From assembly GCA_963692955.1 (NCBI GenBank), contig OY843587.1, forward strand, positions 992,001-1,056,000: a DNA stretch of 64,000 bases, given 5' to 3'. The position numbers and the translations under genes were made by a program. Source of the stretch: UBA5158 sp963692955 (GTDB taxonomy: Bacteria; Pseudomonadota; Gammaproteobacteria; DSM-16500). The notes beneath the pieces are model-generated. The model did not search any database. It was not told where the DNA came from and was given only the letters and a program-made list of their open reading frames with translations. This document shows positions 42,693-52,893 of the stretch, piece after piece; position 1 is the stretch's first letter, and each line of letters starts with the position of its first letter.

Positions 42693-44354
42693 TCACCCAA
42701 ACGTAAAAGTATAAACCTGCAACCCAGGCTCCATAGCAATAACCTGCAATACCCCACTATGAGTAGCACCAAACGACAGGATATGATAAAGCCCATGCAT
42801 AGGCACCCGCACCACACCATTAACGACATCATTCCCCTTATTGCTTACCACAGCCTCCCCATCCAACAACACCTTCACCGACAACGGATGACCCGTAGTA
42901 TTCCCCATCACCAAATAAACATTCTTAGCTTGAAACCGAATCTTAATCCCTGCGTTAGCCGCCGCCGACGTAATATAATCCCCATCAACATTCCACTTCC
43001 CCTGCAACGCCCAAGCATTCTCCCCCAAAGAAGTAGGATAAGAATAATCAGCCACCACATCAGGATTAATCTTTTCCGGACTGCTATAGCGGTCCGCGCG
43101 CTTCATCCCAAGATAAGTCTCCGGCGTCATTTGCGCAGACAGCTCACCGCCGCCAACATCCACCGACGCATCCCCCATATCCTTTAAACCCAACAAATAC
43201 CGAATATTATTCTCAGTAACATCATCACCGCCCTCGCCAAAATGCGTATAAACCACGTTACCTTTTTTATCGATGAGATACTGCGCCGGCCAATACTGAT
43301 TACTATAACTTTGCCAAGTGCCAAAATTACTATCCAACACGACAGGATACTTAATCCCATACTTAGCAACCGCTGCTCGAACGTTCTCAATATTTTTTTC
43401 AAAATCAAACTCCGGCGTATGCACGCCCACCACCACCAAGCCCTTGTCATGATATTTATTATACCAACCCGTCACATACGGCAGCGTGCGCACGCAATTG
43501 ATGCAAGAGTAAGTCCAGAAATCCACAAGCACCACCTTGCCAAGCAAATCATGCAACGCAAACGGCGCGCTATTTATCCATCCCGTAGGATCAACCAACG
43601 GCGGCGCCGGATAAGGCGTTACCGCGTCTAACAAAGATAACGAACTTTGACTAACGGAATTACCCGTGCTGGCACTCCCAACCGGCGCCGCAAAACTATC
43701 CTGATAAACCATCCAACCCACGCTCATCAAAATAACCACACCCAACAACTTGCGGATAATCTCAGAATGAACCTTAAAGAAAGTTAACTTCGCCATCAGA
43801 AATCTCCCAAAAATTGCAATGAATAACATCGGAATACCCGCCCCCAACGCAAAGGCTAATAAAATAAAAAAAGTACCGCTCGTCGTTTTTTGTAAAACCG
43901 TTTGCACAATCACCGCCGCGAGAATCGGCCCCGCGCACGGCGTCCAAATAAACGCGATCAACGTACCAAACAAAACCCCGCTGCCAAAACCACCCTGCGC
44001 ATTATTAAAAGTTTTTGACGATGCCCCGACATTAGATAACTTGCGCGTGAGCAGACTAAATTTATTCGACAAATACGTTGAAAGCATTACGCAGCCCAAC
44101 AACGCTAACACGAAAAAAGAAAAATGCCGGATGATATTCAAATCGATCCCAGAATATTGGACCAACTTGCGCGAAAAGAACGTGAAGACCGCGAACGTTA
44201 AGACAAAACCGAGGATAATCCCTAACGGCCGTTTTTTACTACCATCGAGCGAACTAGAAAGAAAAATAGGTAAGATGGGTAAAATGCAAGGCGAAACAAT
44301 TAAGCCTAAACCTTCGATAAATGCCAATAACGTATCAATCCAGAGACTATGCAC
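42693..44354 (-). CDS. DipZ-like CcdA-thioredoxin fusion protein
   Basis: 553 residues, three parts. 1) An N-terminal CcdA-type membrane domain (1-235) with the two reactive Cys in GLIVSPCILPILPIF and FIWTPCAGPILAA. 2) A periplasmic AhpC/TlpA-like thioredoxin domain (about 255-400) with CINC in WTYSCINCVRTLPYVTGWY. 3) A C-terminal beta domain (about 405-553) resembling a carbohydrate-binding/galactose-binding fold, as in mycobacterial DipZ. The likely role is to carry reducing power from cytoplasmic thioredoxin across the membrane to periplasmic thiols. Signature residues are intact; the natural partner proteins are unknown. Confidence 0.88.
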   Translation of the reverse strand: MHSLWIDTLLAFIEGLGLIVSPCILPILPIFLSSSLDGSKKRPLGIILGFVLTFAVFTFFSRKLVQYSGIDLNIIRHFSFFVLALLGCVMLSTYLSNKFSLLTRKLSNVGASSKTFNNAQGGFGSGVLFGTLIAFIWTPCAGPILAAVIVQTVLQKTTSGTFFILLAFALGAGIPMLFIAIFGRFLMAKLTFFKVHSEIIRKLLGVVILMSVGWMVYQDSFAAPVGSASTGNSVSQSSLSLLDAVTPYPAPPLVDPTGWINSAPFALHDLLGKVVLVDFWTYSCINCVRTLPYVTGWYNKYHDKGLVVVGVHTPEFDFEKNIENVRAAVAKYGIKYPVVLDSNFGTWQSYSNQYWPAQYLIDKKGNVVYTHFGEGGDDVTENNIRYLLGLKDMGDASVDVGGGELSAQMTPETYLGMKRADRYSSPEKINPDVVADYSYPTSLGENAWALQGKWNVDGDYITSAAANAGIKIRFQAKNVYLVMGNTTGHPLSVKVLLDGEAVVSNKGNDVVNGVVRVPMHGLYHILSFGATHSGVLQVIAMEPGLQVYTFTFG

Positions 44355-44371
44355 ACTCTCTCCTTAAAAAA

Positions 44372-45373
44372 TTAGCCTGGTAAGTAACTTATCACTCCCC
44401 ATAAACCAGCGGACACCAGCCCCGCCGCCGGCACCGTCAAAAACCATGCCCAAACAATATTTCTTGCCATGCCCCAGCGTACCGCACTTACTCGGGAAAG
44501 TGAACCGACTCCAACGATCGCACCCGTGATGGTGTGCGTAGTGGAAACCGGAATACCTAAAGCCGTCGCTAAAAACAACGTCATCGCCGCCGCCGTCTCG
44601 GCGCAAAACCCACTGACCGGCTTTAACTTAGTAATCTTCATTCCCATCGTTTTCACGATGCGCCAGCCCCCAAAATAAGTGCCCAACGCGATCACAAAAT
44701 TACACGCGATGATCACCGCGAGCGGTACATGAAATTTTCCCGACGTGAAATGCGCCGTCGATAACAACACCGCGATTATGCCCATCGTTTTCTGCGCGTC
44801 GTTACCACCGTGACCTAAACTGATAAACGCCGACGACACAAATTGTAATTTGCGGAACCAATAATCGACTTTATGCGGCGTCGCGTAAAAGCATACCCTG
44901 ACGACGATAAACATCATCAACAAACCGATCACCATACCTAGTAACGGCGATAAGATAATGGCGATTAACACTTTCGAAATGCCGCCCCACTTCAAAGGCG
45001 CCAACCCCGCTTTCGCGATACACGTCCCGATCAAGCCGCCGATTAATGCGTGCGAAGAACTCGAAGGCAATCCGTAATACCACGTAAATAAATTCCAACT
45101 GATCGCGCCAAGTAACGCCGCGAGAATAAATTTTTCATTGATAATCGCCGGATCGATTAAGCCCACCCCGATCGTCGCGGCGACGCTTAAACCAAAAAAC
45201 GCGAAAGCGATAAAATTGAAAAACGCCGCCCACACCACGGCATATTGTGGCTTCATCACATGCGTGGAAACAATCGTCGCGATAGAATTGGCGGCGTCGT
45301 GGAAACCATTCAAAAAATCGAAGCATAACGCGGTGATAATGGCGATAACGACTAAAGTTAAATTGACATCCAT
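44372..45373 (-). CDS. Low-affinity inorganic phosphate transporter (PiT family)
   Basis: 333 residues from ATG 45373, one base after the stop of the DUF47 gene; a TTG at 45388 is an alternative. About nine to ten membrane segments. Two PiT repeats are seen: FLNGFHDAANSIATIVSTHVM near the N-terminus and LGHGGNDAQKTMGIIAV in the middle, plus GIPVSTTHTITGAIVGVG near the end. Length fits the short bacterial PiT type. Substrate Pi, probably symported with H+ or as metal-phosphate. Expressed with its DUF47 partner. Confidence 0.93.
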   Translation of the reverse strand: MDVNLTLVVIAIITALCFDFLNGFHDAANSIATIVSTHVMKPQYAVVWAAFFNFIAFAFFGLSVAATIGVGLIDPAIINEKFILAALLGAISWNLFTWYYGLPSSSSHALIGGLIGTCIAKAGLAPLKWGGISKVLIAIILSPLLGMVIGLLMMFIVVRVCFYATPHKVDYWFRKLQFVSSAFISLGHGGNDAQKTMGIIAVLLSTAHFTSGKFHVPLAVIIACNFVIALGTYFGGWRIVKTMGMKITKLKPVSGFCAETAAAMTLFLATALGIPVSTTHTITGAIVGVGSLSRVSAVRWGMARNIVWAWFLTVPAAGLVSAGLWGVISYLPG

Positions 45374-45374
45374 G

Positions 45375-46001
45375 CTAGGAATACTCAAGTACGATGCCTT
45401 TGATAATATTCGCCGCGTCTTGGCAGCTATCGATTACTTCTTTCGTATTAGCATAAATTTCTTTGAGCTTATAAAATTGTTTAAAATCATTTTCGTTTAA
45501 AAATAATTTTTCTTCACCCGCCAACACCAACGCGTTCGCTTGACTTTCCAAACCGTCCAGCGCTAAACACGCATCGATAATTTTATCGGATTTTTGTAAA
45601 GTATTAAGTTGATAAAGCGCTTCTTTCAATAACACCGCGCATTGCACCGACAATTCGCCTAGCTCAATAATTTCAGCAGGCACATCTTTCAAATGATAAA
45701 AAGGAAAACGCTGCGCGCACCGGTGAATCAAATCCAAAATGTCATCTAACTTACTCGTGAGCTCATGAATATCATGACGGTCGAAAGGTGTGATGAAAGT
45801 TTTATGCAGCAACGCGAAAGTTTGATATGCGATTTGATCAGCTTCTTCTTCGTAATCAGAAATGACATCGACAGTTGTTTGTTGGTGTTCCACGTCCATC
45901 AACAGAAGATGAAATTGGGTCGCAGTTAGCACCAATAAATCAGCCGTTTTTTGAAAAAGTTCAAAAAAGCCTTCTTGGCGCGGTAAAAATCTTTTTAACA
46001 T
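45375..46001 (-). CDS. DUF47/PhoU-like protein, partner of the PiT transporter
   Basis: 208 residues, entirely helical, starting LKRFLPRQEGFFELFQKTADLL, the usual N-terminus of the DUF47 (TIGR00153) family. Acidic metal-binding motifs of the PhoU type appear as DYEEEADQIAYQTFALLHKTFITPFDRHDIHEL (cited in parts) and LDGLESQANAL. Such proteins are encoded directly upstream of PiT genes and probably regulate the transporter. The gene ends one base before the preferred PiT start. Confidence 0.9.
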   Translation of the reverse strand: MLKRFLPRQEGFFELFQKTADLLVLTATQFHLLLMDVEHQQTTVDVISDYEEEADQIAYQTFALLHKTFITPFDRHDIHELTSKLDDILDLIHRCAQRFPFYHLKDVPAEIIELGELSVQCAVLLKEALYQLNTLQKSDKIIDACLALDGLESQANALVLAGEEKLFLNENDFKQFYKLKEIYANTKEVIDSCQDAANIIKGIVLEYS

Positions 46002-46081
46002 GCTTGCTTACCCTCAAGAATAATCCCCATAGTCTAGCATAAGACTATCCGGTGTGCTTACAAATTGTACGGCTATAAACA

Positions 46082-48394
46082 TTACTTTCTCAGTAGCCGA
46101 CGCGTCTCATCACTGCTTGCTGAACGCCGATCAATTGGCCGCGCTAAGGAAAAGCGTTTCCCGTCAGGTGCAGAGCCGAGCAATGCCCGTCTTTCATCAG
46201 AAATAGTCGGGATTTTACTTTTCGCACTAAAAAGTCTATGTGAGTGAGTTTCTGTGCCGATCACCGTAATAGCGACTGGTTTATCGTCTTTATCATGCGA
46301 GTGACTACGTCTTGAGCCTTCACGGCGCAACGGCTGCGCTGTTGCCAGCGGCTGGGATTTTTTACTTAAACAGCCCATCATATATAAGATAAAAAATAAC
46401 GACATGCTAAACGTTAACGCTAACAACGGCAGCAGCGGCGGCGGCCCAACGCGGTCTTCGAACTGATCTTCGATATGATGCATGCCATCCGGCAGATAAT
46501 TCGCGAGTAAGTCATGAAATTCACTGCGGCCTGAATCCAAGGCTAAACGCTGACATCTATCCAATAGATTGTTGGAAGTACCCGAAAACTTAACCGCAAA
46601 GGTGACATTAAAAGCGTACAACAACGCCACCGCATTTTGCAGTGTGCACTGCTGAAAAATATGATCGTGTATCACCGCAACGTCATAACCAAAACTGACA
46701 ATATAATCAAATTCTGATGTGGGTTGAAAGAGCGGTGAGAACGGCGATAACCGTATGCAACTATCATAAAAGCTCAAATGCAAAATGGGATCAAGGTTGC
46801 CACTCTGCAGAAAAAAATCATAAGCGTTAACCGGCAATGTAGCTTGTTGGTCTGTGAACAGACTTGAAATATCATCTTCAAAATTTTTCGATAAAATTGT
46901 GTTAATGAATTTTTGAGTTCGATGTTCCAAAATGGTTCTAATTTTCGGCCGTTCTATTCTGCCTAAATTGATCTTGTAACGACTATTAGCGTCTAAAAGT
47001 AATTCCGCCGTCTTGCAAGTTAACATGAAACGCAAATTGCCACTTTGATTTATTGCCAGACTGACCGCTTCGACTAAATTAATTCGCGGTACGTCAGGGT
47101 GTGGAGTATAGATTATTAAATTCTCGACATTGCCAGCCGGCGATACACTTCTTTTTGCGATAGTTAAAAGCGACTTCACGGAATCTCGATATGACGCTAA
47201 ATGCATACTCACATGCGTATCTTCTTGGATTAACATCTGATCGCCGATGAATGTTCTTTGCAAATCTTCATCAAACACAGGAATTTCGTACGGGCAAGTG
47301 CTAAACATATTGATAGCACCGGTGATGTTGCGTGTATTCGCCATTAAAAAATCTAGCGTGCGCAAATCATTTTCCCCTAGCAAATCAAACGAGGCATCAT
47401 TTTCATACATCAGAGTAGAATATTTTGCGGGCGTTATTTTTTTTAAAACATCCATTAAGTAGCGTATTTCGCAGAGACTCGTTCTGGCGACAGCCCATAA
47501 TTTTTCGAGAGTTGGAATATCACGCAGCTCGTCAGCCCAGCCTAAGCGAACCGGTTCCAACGCCATGAAAAGATGAACTCTTGAGATATTAGCTAAATTT
47601 CGTTGAATGAGTGCGTTGGTGGAATTATTCATCGATATATTGTATACATGCGTGTTAATAATTTCCCTACCCGCAGTCACTAAACTCATATTCACGTACG
47701 TTTTGGTTAATTCCGCAAGCGTATTGAAGATCTGCATAAAACTTTCGTAGCCAGGATTAGGGACATTATGCACTAGCGGATTGCCAGTTAAAAGTTTTCC
47801 CATGCGGTAAGATATGTCGCTAGGTTTGAAATAATCAGGAAAATGCATCGTGCAAAAATACGTGTCTGCTTCTAAACGGAATTTTAATAATTGCCACAAA
47901 TCATTTTGCGGATAATCATGTTTCGGTCGCGGTTGCGGAATCAGCATATCGCGATAGAGTGATTGCACACAGTAGGCTTGACTTTTGGGATTGGTAAAAA
48001 TAACTTCGGGGTCGGTTAAATTAAAACCCGTTAAAGAAATACCATTCGTGAGATAGCCATGAGTTTCATAATAGTATCTTAAATTGATCTCGTCCATTTC
48101 TGTGAACTTAGTATTATATAATCCATTCCAAACCAGTTCTGCGATGCGACGGCAAACACCGAGTACTCTATTAGTGCCGTCTAGGCAGGCGGCATAAAGT
48201 TTTTTTTGTAAGTTTTCTGACGGCGTGAGTTTACGCTCTTTTTCGATTTCAGCAATTCTCCCTAATTCTTGGATAGTTAGTGCGATAGGATGCACTTTTC
48301 CCGCGTTGAAAGTTCTATTCAACGAGGTATCCTCAGTGCTACTAGCTATCGTTCTATCTGAGCTAAAAGTTCGAATCTCGAAAGACATCGTCAT
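46082..48394 (-). CDS. Hypothetical tail-region membrane protein with two acidic-dileucine motifs
   Basis: 770 residues, no recognised family and no signal peptide. A long helical N-terminal region (1-640) is followed by one hydrophobic segment (about 654-676, LLPLLALTFSMSLFFILYMM) and a ~95-residue tail. The tail is basic just after the segment (KKSQ, RREGSRR), then contains SDERRALLG (E734, LL738-739) and SDETRRLLRK (E763, LL767-768), both fitting the [DE]xxxL[LI] signal recognised by eukaryotic AP-1/2/3 adaptors. In a bacterium this has no known use, so a host-membrane-inserted effector is an attractive inference. Monocistronic, between the DUF47 gene and mfd. Confidence 0.65.
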   Translation of the reverse strand: MTMSFEIRTFSSDRTIASSTEDTSLNRTFNAGKVHPIALTIQELGRIAEIEKERKLTPSENLQKKLYAACLDGTNRVLGVCRRIAELVWNGLYNTKFTEMDEINLRYYYETHGYLTNGISLTGFNLTDPEVIFTNPKSQAYCVQSLYRDMLIPQPRPKHDYPQNDLWQLLKFRLEADTYFCTMHFPDYFKPSDISYRMGKLLTGNPLVHNVPNPGYESFMQIFNTLAELTKTYVNMSLVTAGREIINTHVYNISMNNSTNALIQRNLANISRVHLFMALEPVRLGWADELRDIPTLEKLWAVARTSLCEIRYLMDVLKKITPAKYSTLMYENDASFDLLGENDLRTLDFLMANTRNITGAINMFSTCPYEIPVFDEDLQRTFIGDQMLIQEDTHVSMHLASYRDSVKSLLTIAKRSVSPAGNVENLIIYTPHPDVPRINLVEAVSLAINQSGNLRFMLTCKTAELLLDANSRYKINLGRIERPKIRTILEHRTQKFINTILSKNFEDDISSLFTDQQATLPVNAYDFFLQSGNLDPILHLSFYDSCIRLSPFSPLFQPTSEFDYIVSFGYDVAVIHDHIFQQCTLQNAVALLYAFNVTFAVKFSGTSNNLLDRCQRLALDSGRSEFHDLLANYLPDGMHHIEDQFEDRVGPPPLLPLLALTFSMSLFFILYMMGCLSKKSQPLATAQPLRREGSRRSHSHDKDDKPVAITVIGTETHSHRLFSAKSKIPTISDERRALLGSAPDGKRFSLARPIDRRSASSDETRRLLRK

Positions 48395-48572
48395 GCATCA
48401 CCACCGCGTATTTTTGACTGAATGAGCTGATAAAAATTTGATCTAATTATTGTTTGAATATGCTAACAGTGACGCTAAGTTATGGAAAGCGGTAGATTAG
48501 CATAGAGAATTAAAAATATACACAATGATTACTAAAAAGACTGTAATATGATCAATTTTCGATCAAAATTAA

Positions 48573-51500
48573 TTAATTTTCGACTTCAGCTAACACATCA
48601 CTCACTAATGACAGACGTGCCTTGATATCATGCTGTGCAAAATCAAATCGCATCTTCGTCGGCCCATCTAAACGGTATCTCTGCGAGGGTTGTTGTAGTA
48701 AACGGATTATTTTGAGCGGGTCTACCGACGTTTTGTCGCTGAATTCGATTTTTCCGCCTTTGGCGTTGGCTTCAATCTTTTTGATGCCGAGCTGAGCAGC
48801 GCGCTGCTTGATGACCGTGACGGCGAAAAGATTTTTTAACGCTTCCGGCAAGAGGCCAAAGCGGTCGATCATTTCCACTTGGATTTCGTCTAATTCGGCT
48901 TCGGTTTTCGCGGTGGCAATGCGTTTGTAAAATTGCAAACGTAAATGCACATCGTCGAGATAAGTCTGCGGTATCAACGCCGGAATTTGTAAATCTACTT
49001 CCGCGCCGGCGGAGATCGCGGCGTTTAAGTCGACTTCTTTTCCTTCTTTTAAACCATCGACGGCACGCGCCAACAAATCCATGTATAACGAAAATCCTAT
49101 CGCTTGCATTTCACCGCTTTGGCCTTCGCCTAATAATTCACCCGCACCGCGGATTTCTAAATCGTGCGTCGCCAACGTGAAACCGATGCCTAAATCTTCT
49201 AACGAGGTGATCGCGTCTAACCGTTTTTTCGCGTCGGAAGATAATTGTTTCGGCGGCGGCGTCAGTAGATAAGCATACGCTTGATGATGCGATCGGCCGA
49301 CACGGCCGCGTAATTGATGCAATTGCGCGAGACCAAACTTATCCGCGCGATTAATGATAATCGTATTCGCGGATGGCACGTCGATGCCGCTTTCGATGAT
49401 CGTGGAACACAACAATAAATTAAACCGGCGGTGATAAAAGTCCGACATCACTTGTTCTAATTCACGTTCGCGCATTTGCCCGTGCGCGACCGCGATGCGG
49501 GCTTCGGGTATGAGTTTTTCTAAATCGCGCGACATGCGTTCGATCGAAGCGACATCGTTATGCAAGAAATAAACTTGACCGCCGCGCATGATTTCACGTA
49601 ACACGGCTTCTTGCACCAACGCATTTTGAAATTCATGCACGAAGGTTTTAATCGCCAAGCGCCGTGCCGGTGGCGTCGCGATTAACGATAAATCGCGGAT
49701 ACCCGCGAATGCCATATTCAAAGTGCGCGGTATCGGCGTCGCGGTCAGCGTTAAAATATCGACTTCCGCGCGTAGCGCTTTCAAGCGTTCTTTTTGCCGC
49801 ACGCCAAAACGGTGTTCTTCGTCGATGACAACTAGTCCTAACGATTTAAATTTTATATCGCCCTGCAATAATTTGTGCGTGCCGATGACGATATCGATTT
49901 TACCTTCGGCTAATTTGGCGATGGTGTTGGCTTGTTCTTTCGGGGTGCGAAAGCGCGACAACAACGCGATTTGAATCGGCCAGTCGGCGAAGCGGTCTTG
50001 AAAATTTTGAAAATGCTGTTGCGCAAGCAGGGTAGTGGGCACCAGCACCACGACTTGTTTATTATTTTCGACGGCTAAAAATGCCGCGCGCATCGCGACC
50101 TCAGTTTTACCGAAGCCCACATCGCCGCAGACTAATCTATCCATGGGCTTCTCGGATTGCATATCCGCGAGCACATTGTCGATCGCCTGTTGTTGGTCCG
50201 GCGTCTCTTCGAATGGAAACGCCGCGGCGAACGCCGCGTATTGGCCGTTGACGTTCTTACACGCGTCACCCGGCCGCGCCGCGCGCCTTGCGTAGAGATC
50301 TAATAATTCCGCCGCCACGTCACTCGCTTGCTCGGCCGCTTTGCGTTTCGCGCGGTTCCAATGATCGGTGCCCAGACGGTGCAGCGGCGCGTGGTCTGGA
50401 TCGGTGCCGCTGTAACGGCTAATCAAATGTAATGAGGCCACCGGCACATATAATTTCGCGTCGTCTAAGTATTCTATCGCTAAAAATTCCGTTAATTGCT
50501 CGCCGACAGAAAAAGTCTGTAAACCCAGATAACGCCCGATACCGTGATCGATATGCACGATCGGCGCGCCGATTTGCAATTCGGTTAAATCTTTGATGAT
50601 AGCTTCAGTATCTTGGGTCGTGACTTTACGCCGGCGGCGTTGCATGACGCGTTTGCCATACAATTGCGTTTCGGCGATGACGGTGATCGGCGGCTCAATT
50701 AAACTCATGCCTTCGTCTAACGGCGCGATGGTAATGCCGTGTTGCGCGTCGTCGGTTAAAAATTCTTCCCACGTCGCGTATTGCTTTGGCGCCAACTTGA
50801 TCGTGCTAAACAATTGCAACAATACTTCGCGGCGGCCGGTAGTTTCCGCGCAAAATAACACGCGGCCGTCATAACCAATTAAAAAATCCTCTAACGGCTG
50901 TAATGGTTTTGAAGTTTTATGATCTACACTTAAGACTATCGCCGGCTGCGTAGCAAAATTAAATTCTTGCGAGCGCGGCGCATCGATCGCGGCCGATTCG
51001 GTTTTAATATTGGCGTAAGATTTAATTTTTCCCAACACTGCCGCCGGCGGCACAAAAATTTCTTCCGGCGCCAACAACGGCCGTTTCACGTCATAACGGC
51101 GTTGCTCATAGCGCGTTTGAATTTCTTTCCAAAATTCTTCGGCTTTCGGCGCGATCGCGCCGATCTGCACTAACAAACAATTTTCCGGCAAATAATCAAA
51201 AAAAGTTTGCGTGTGCGAAAAAAACAACGGCAGATAATATTCGATGCCGGGCGTGCAAATACCTTCGCTGATATCTTCATAGAGTGGGCTGTTGAGCGGA
51301 TTGCCGGTGAATTTTTCACGCCACGCGCTGCGGAAGTGTTCGATGGAGGCATCGGTCAGAGGAAATTCTTTCGCGGGTAGCAATTGTATGCTGTCAACTT
51401 TTTCCAGCGTGCGCTGCGTCTCAGCGGAAAATGTCCTTATCGAATCGATTTCATCGTCGAACAAATCAATCCGAAACGGCGTGTCGCTGCCCATCGGAAA

Positions 51501-52034
51501 TAAATCAATAATCGAACCACGTACCGCGAATTCGCCATGCTCGCGGACCTGTTCTACATTAATGTAGCCCGCATGCGTGAGACGTTTGCGCGCGGCTTGC
51601 AAATCAAATTTTTCGCCGGTGGTAAGCAAAAATGCGCTGCCGTCGAGATAATCACGCGGCGCGACGCGCTGCATGAGCGTGGCAATCGGCGTGATGATGG
51701 CGCCGCGCTGCAAGCTGGGAATTTTGTACAGTGCCGCTAAGCGTTCCGAAACGATATCTTGGTGCGGTGAAAACTGATCGTAAGGTAACGTTTCCCAATC
51801 CGGAAAATGAATGATAGGCTGCCCATGGTGAAAAAATCCAAGTTCATACTCAAGGCGTGTCGCCGCCAGCGTATCCGCGGCAATAATCACTACCGGCTGG
51901 TTAGCTTGGGATAGAATTGAGCTTAACGCGAGGCCGACGCTGGCGCCGTGTAAATTTCCCCACACGAAGCGTTGGCCAGGTTTATCGGGAAGCGGAGGTT
52001 GTAATGGATTGGCAGTAGGCATAAGGCTTGCCAT
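48573..52034 (-). CDS. mfd: Transcription-repair coupling factor Mfd
   Basis: 1153 residues, full length. UvrB-homology N-terminal region (LPDWETLPYDQFSPHQDIVSERLAAL, cited in part), RNA-polymerase-interacting Tudor-like domain near 480-560 (GAPIVHIDHGIGRYLGLQ), then the RecG-like SF2 motor with Walker A VCGDVGFGKTEVAMRAAF (about 635), DEEHRFGVRQKERLK (about 735) and TATPIPRTLNM, and the C-terminal regulatory domain. Mfd removes stalled RNA polymerase at lesions and recruits UvrA. The start at 52034 (MASLMPTANP) is the first ATG; the fifth residue is an alternative. Confidence 0.97.
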   Translation of the reverse strand: MASLMPTANPLQPPLPDKPGQRFVWGNLHGASVGLALSSILSQANQPVVIIAADTLAATRLEYELGFFHHGQPIIHFPDWETLPYDQFSPHQDIVSERLAALYKIPSLQRGAIITPIATLMQRVAPRDYLDGSAFLLTTGEKFDLQAARKRLTHAGYINVEQVREHGEFAVRGSIIDLFPMGSDTPFRIDLFDDEIDSIRTFSAETQRTLEKVDSIQLLPAKEFPLTDASIEHFRSAWREKFTGNPLNSPLYEDISEGICTPGIEYYLPLFFSHTQTFFDYLPENCLLVQIGAIAPKAEEFWKEIQTRYEQRRYDVKRPLLAPEEIFVPPAAVLGKIKSYANIKTESAAIDAPRSQEFNFATQPAIVLSVDHKTSKPLQPLEDFLIGYDGRVLFCAETTGRREVLLQLFSTIKLAPKQYATWEEFLTDDAQHGITIAPLDEGMSLIEPPITVIAETQLYGKRVMQRRRRKVTTQDTEAIIKDLTELQIGAPIVHIDHGIGRYLGLQTFSVGEQLTEFLAIEYLDDAKLYVPVASLHLISRYSGTDPDHAPLHRLGTDHWNRAKRKAAEQASDVAAELLDLYARRAARPGDACKNVNGQYAAFAAAFPFEETPDQQQAIDNVLADMQSEKPMDRLVCGDVGFGKTEVAMRAAFLAVENNKQVVVLVPTTLLAQQHFQNFQDRFADWPIQIALLSRFRTPKEQANTIAKLAEGKIDIVIGTHKLLQGDIKFKSLGLVVIDEEHRFGVRQKERLKALRAEVDILTLTATPIPRTLNMAFAGIRDLSLIATPPARRLAIKTFVHEFQNALVQEAVLREIMRGGQVYFLHNDVASIERMSRDLEKLIPEARIAVAHGQMRERELEQVMSDFYHRRFNLLLCSTIIESGIDVPSANTIIINRADKFGLAQLHQLRGRVGRSHHQAYAYLLTPPPKQLSSDAKKRLDAITSLEDLGIGFTLATHDLEIRGAGELLGEGQSGEMQAIGFSLYMDLLARAVDGLKEGKEVDLNAAISAGAEVDLQIPALIPQTYLDDVHLRLQFYKRIATAKTEAELDEIQVEMIDRFGLLPEALKNLFAVTVIKQRAAQLGIKKIEANAKGGKIEFSDKTSVDPLKIIRLLQQPSQRYRLDGPTKMRFDFAQHDIKARLSLVSDVLAEVEN

Positions 52035-52158
52035 TTTAACAGGAACGCAAAGAAAGCCAACGTTAAAATAGGGTGGCTATAAATTACCCAGAGCTTTCTC
52101 TAGCATGAACCCAGCACTATCGCTTAGAATAAATAATGTTTTTCAACCGGAGCCGCAT

Positions 52159-52878
52159 ATGCGAATTTTAGTAGTTTTCTTATTAAGTTTTCTCGTCACC
52201 AGTGTTTGGGCGTCTGATGAGAATGACCGGCATGACGCCATGCTGAATAAAATCGTCATTCAATTTAACGCCGAACAATGGGTGACGACCAAAACCGCGT
52301 TAGTGACTATCGGCGTGAACGCGACGTTAAACGCCGGCGGTTTAGATAAAATTCAAGGTGAAATTTTAAAAAAGTTAAGCGACATTTCTTCCCAAGGTGA
52401 TTGGCATATCGTGTCGTTCGACCGTTCGCAAGATTCATCGGGTCTAGATAAAGTTACCATCTCCGCGCACGCGCGCTTACCTAACGGTTCACTCTCGGCC
52501 TTGCGTGACCGGGCGAAAGCACTCACTAAACCAGGGGAAACTTTTAGTTTAGATAACATCGCCTACACGCCTAGCGAAGATGATATACGCCAAGCGAACA
52601 CGGATTTACGCTCGAATATTTACGCGCAAACCAAAGATGAAATCGACCGCCTCGATAAACTTTATCCCGATCAACACTATTATGTGCATGACGTGGATTT
52701 TGTCCGCGAAGTCACGCCAATTAGCCCTATGCCGATGGCGGGCAACTACATGGCGATGCGCGCGGCGCCCGCGTCTGCGCCAGCGAATCTTGCCGTGGGT
52801 GACAAATTATCTATAACGGCTACCGTCGTATTAGCGGCACTGCCCGCGGATCATAATTTATTAAAGAATATTACTTAA
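52159..52878 (+). CDS. Exported protein, possibly SIMPL/DUF541-like
   Basis: 239 residues from ATG 52159, which has CGGAG six bases upstream and starts a clear signal peptide (MRILVVFLLSFLVTSVWA). An upstream ATG at 52105 would bury it. The mature region starts with beta-strand-like segments (AEQWVTTKTALVTIGVNATLN) and ends GDKLSITATVVLAALP, a layout resembling SIMPL (DUF541) periplasmic proteins, but the match is loose. A Met/Ala/Pro-rich segment (SPMPMAGNYMAMRAAPASAP) interrupts it. Divergent from mfd, 15 bases before the SMR pair. Function unknown. Confidence 0.6.
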   Translation: MRILVVFLLSFLVTSVWASDENDRHDAMLNKIVIQFNAEQWVTTKTALVTIGVNATLNAGGLDKIQGEILKKLSDISSQGDWHIVSFDRSQDSSGLDKVTISAHARLPNGSLSALRDRAKALTKPGETFSLDNIAYTPSEDDIRQANTDLRSNIYAQTKDEIDRLDKLYPDQHYYVHDVDFVREVTPISPMPMAGNYMAMRAAPASAPANLAVGDKLSITATVVLAALPADHNLLKNIT

Positions 52879-52893
52879 GTTGGTTGTATAGAC

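Noticed and set aside
43819..44367. 182-residue + strand ORF inside the dipZ-like gene
   Set aside because: Antisense shadow; the opposite frame has CcdA motifs.
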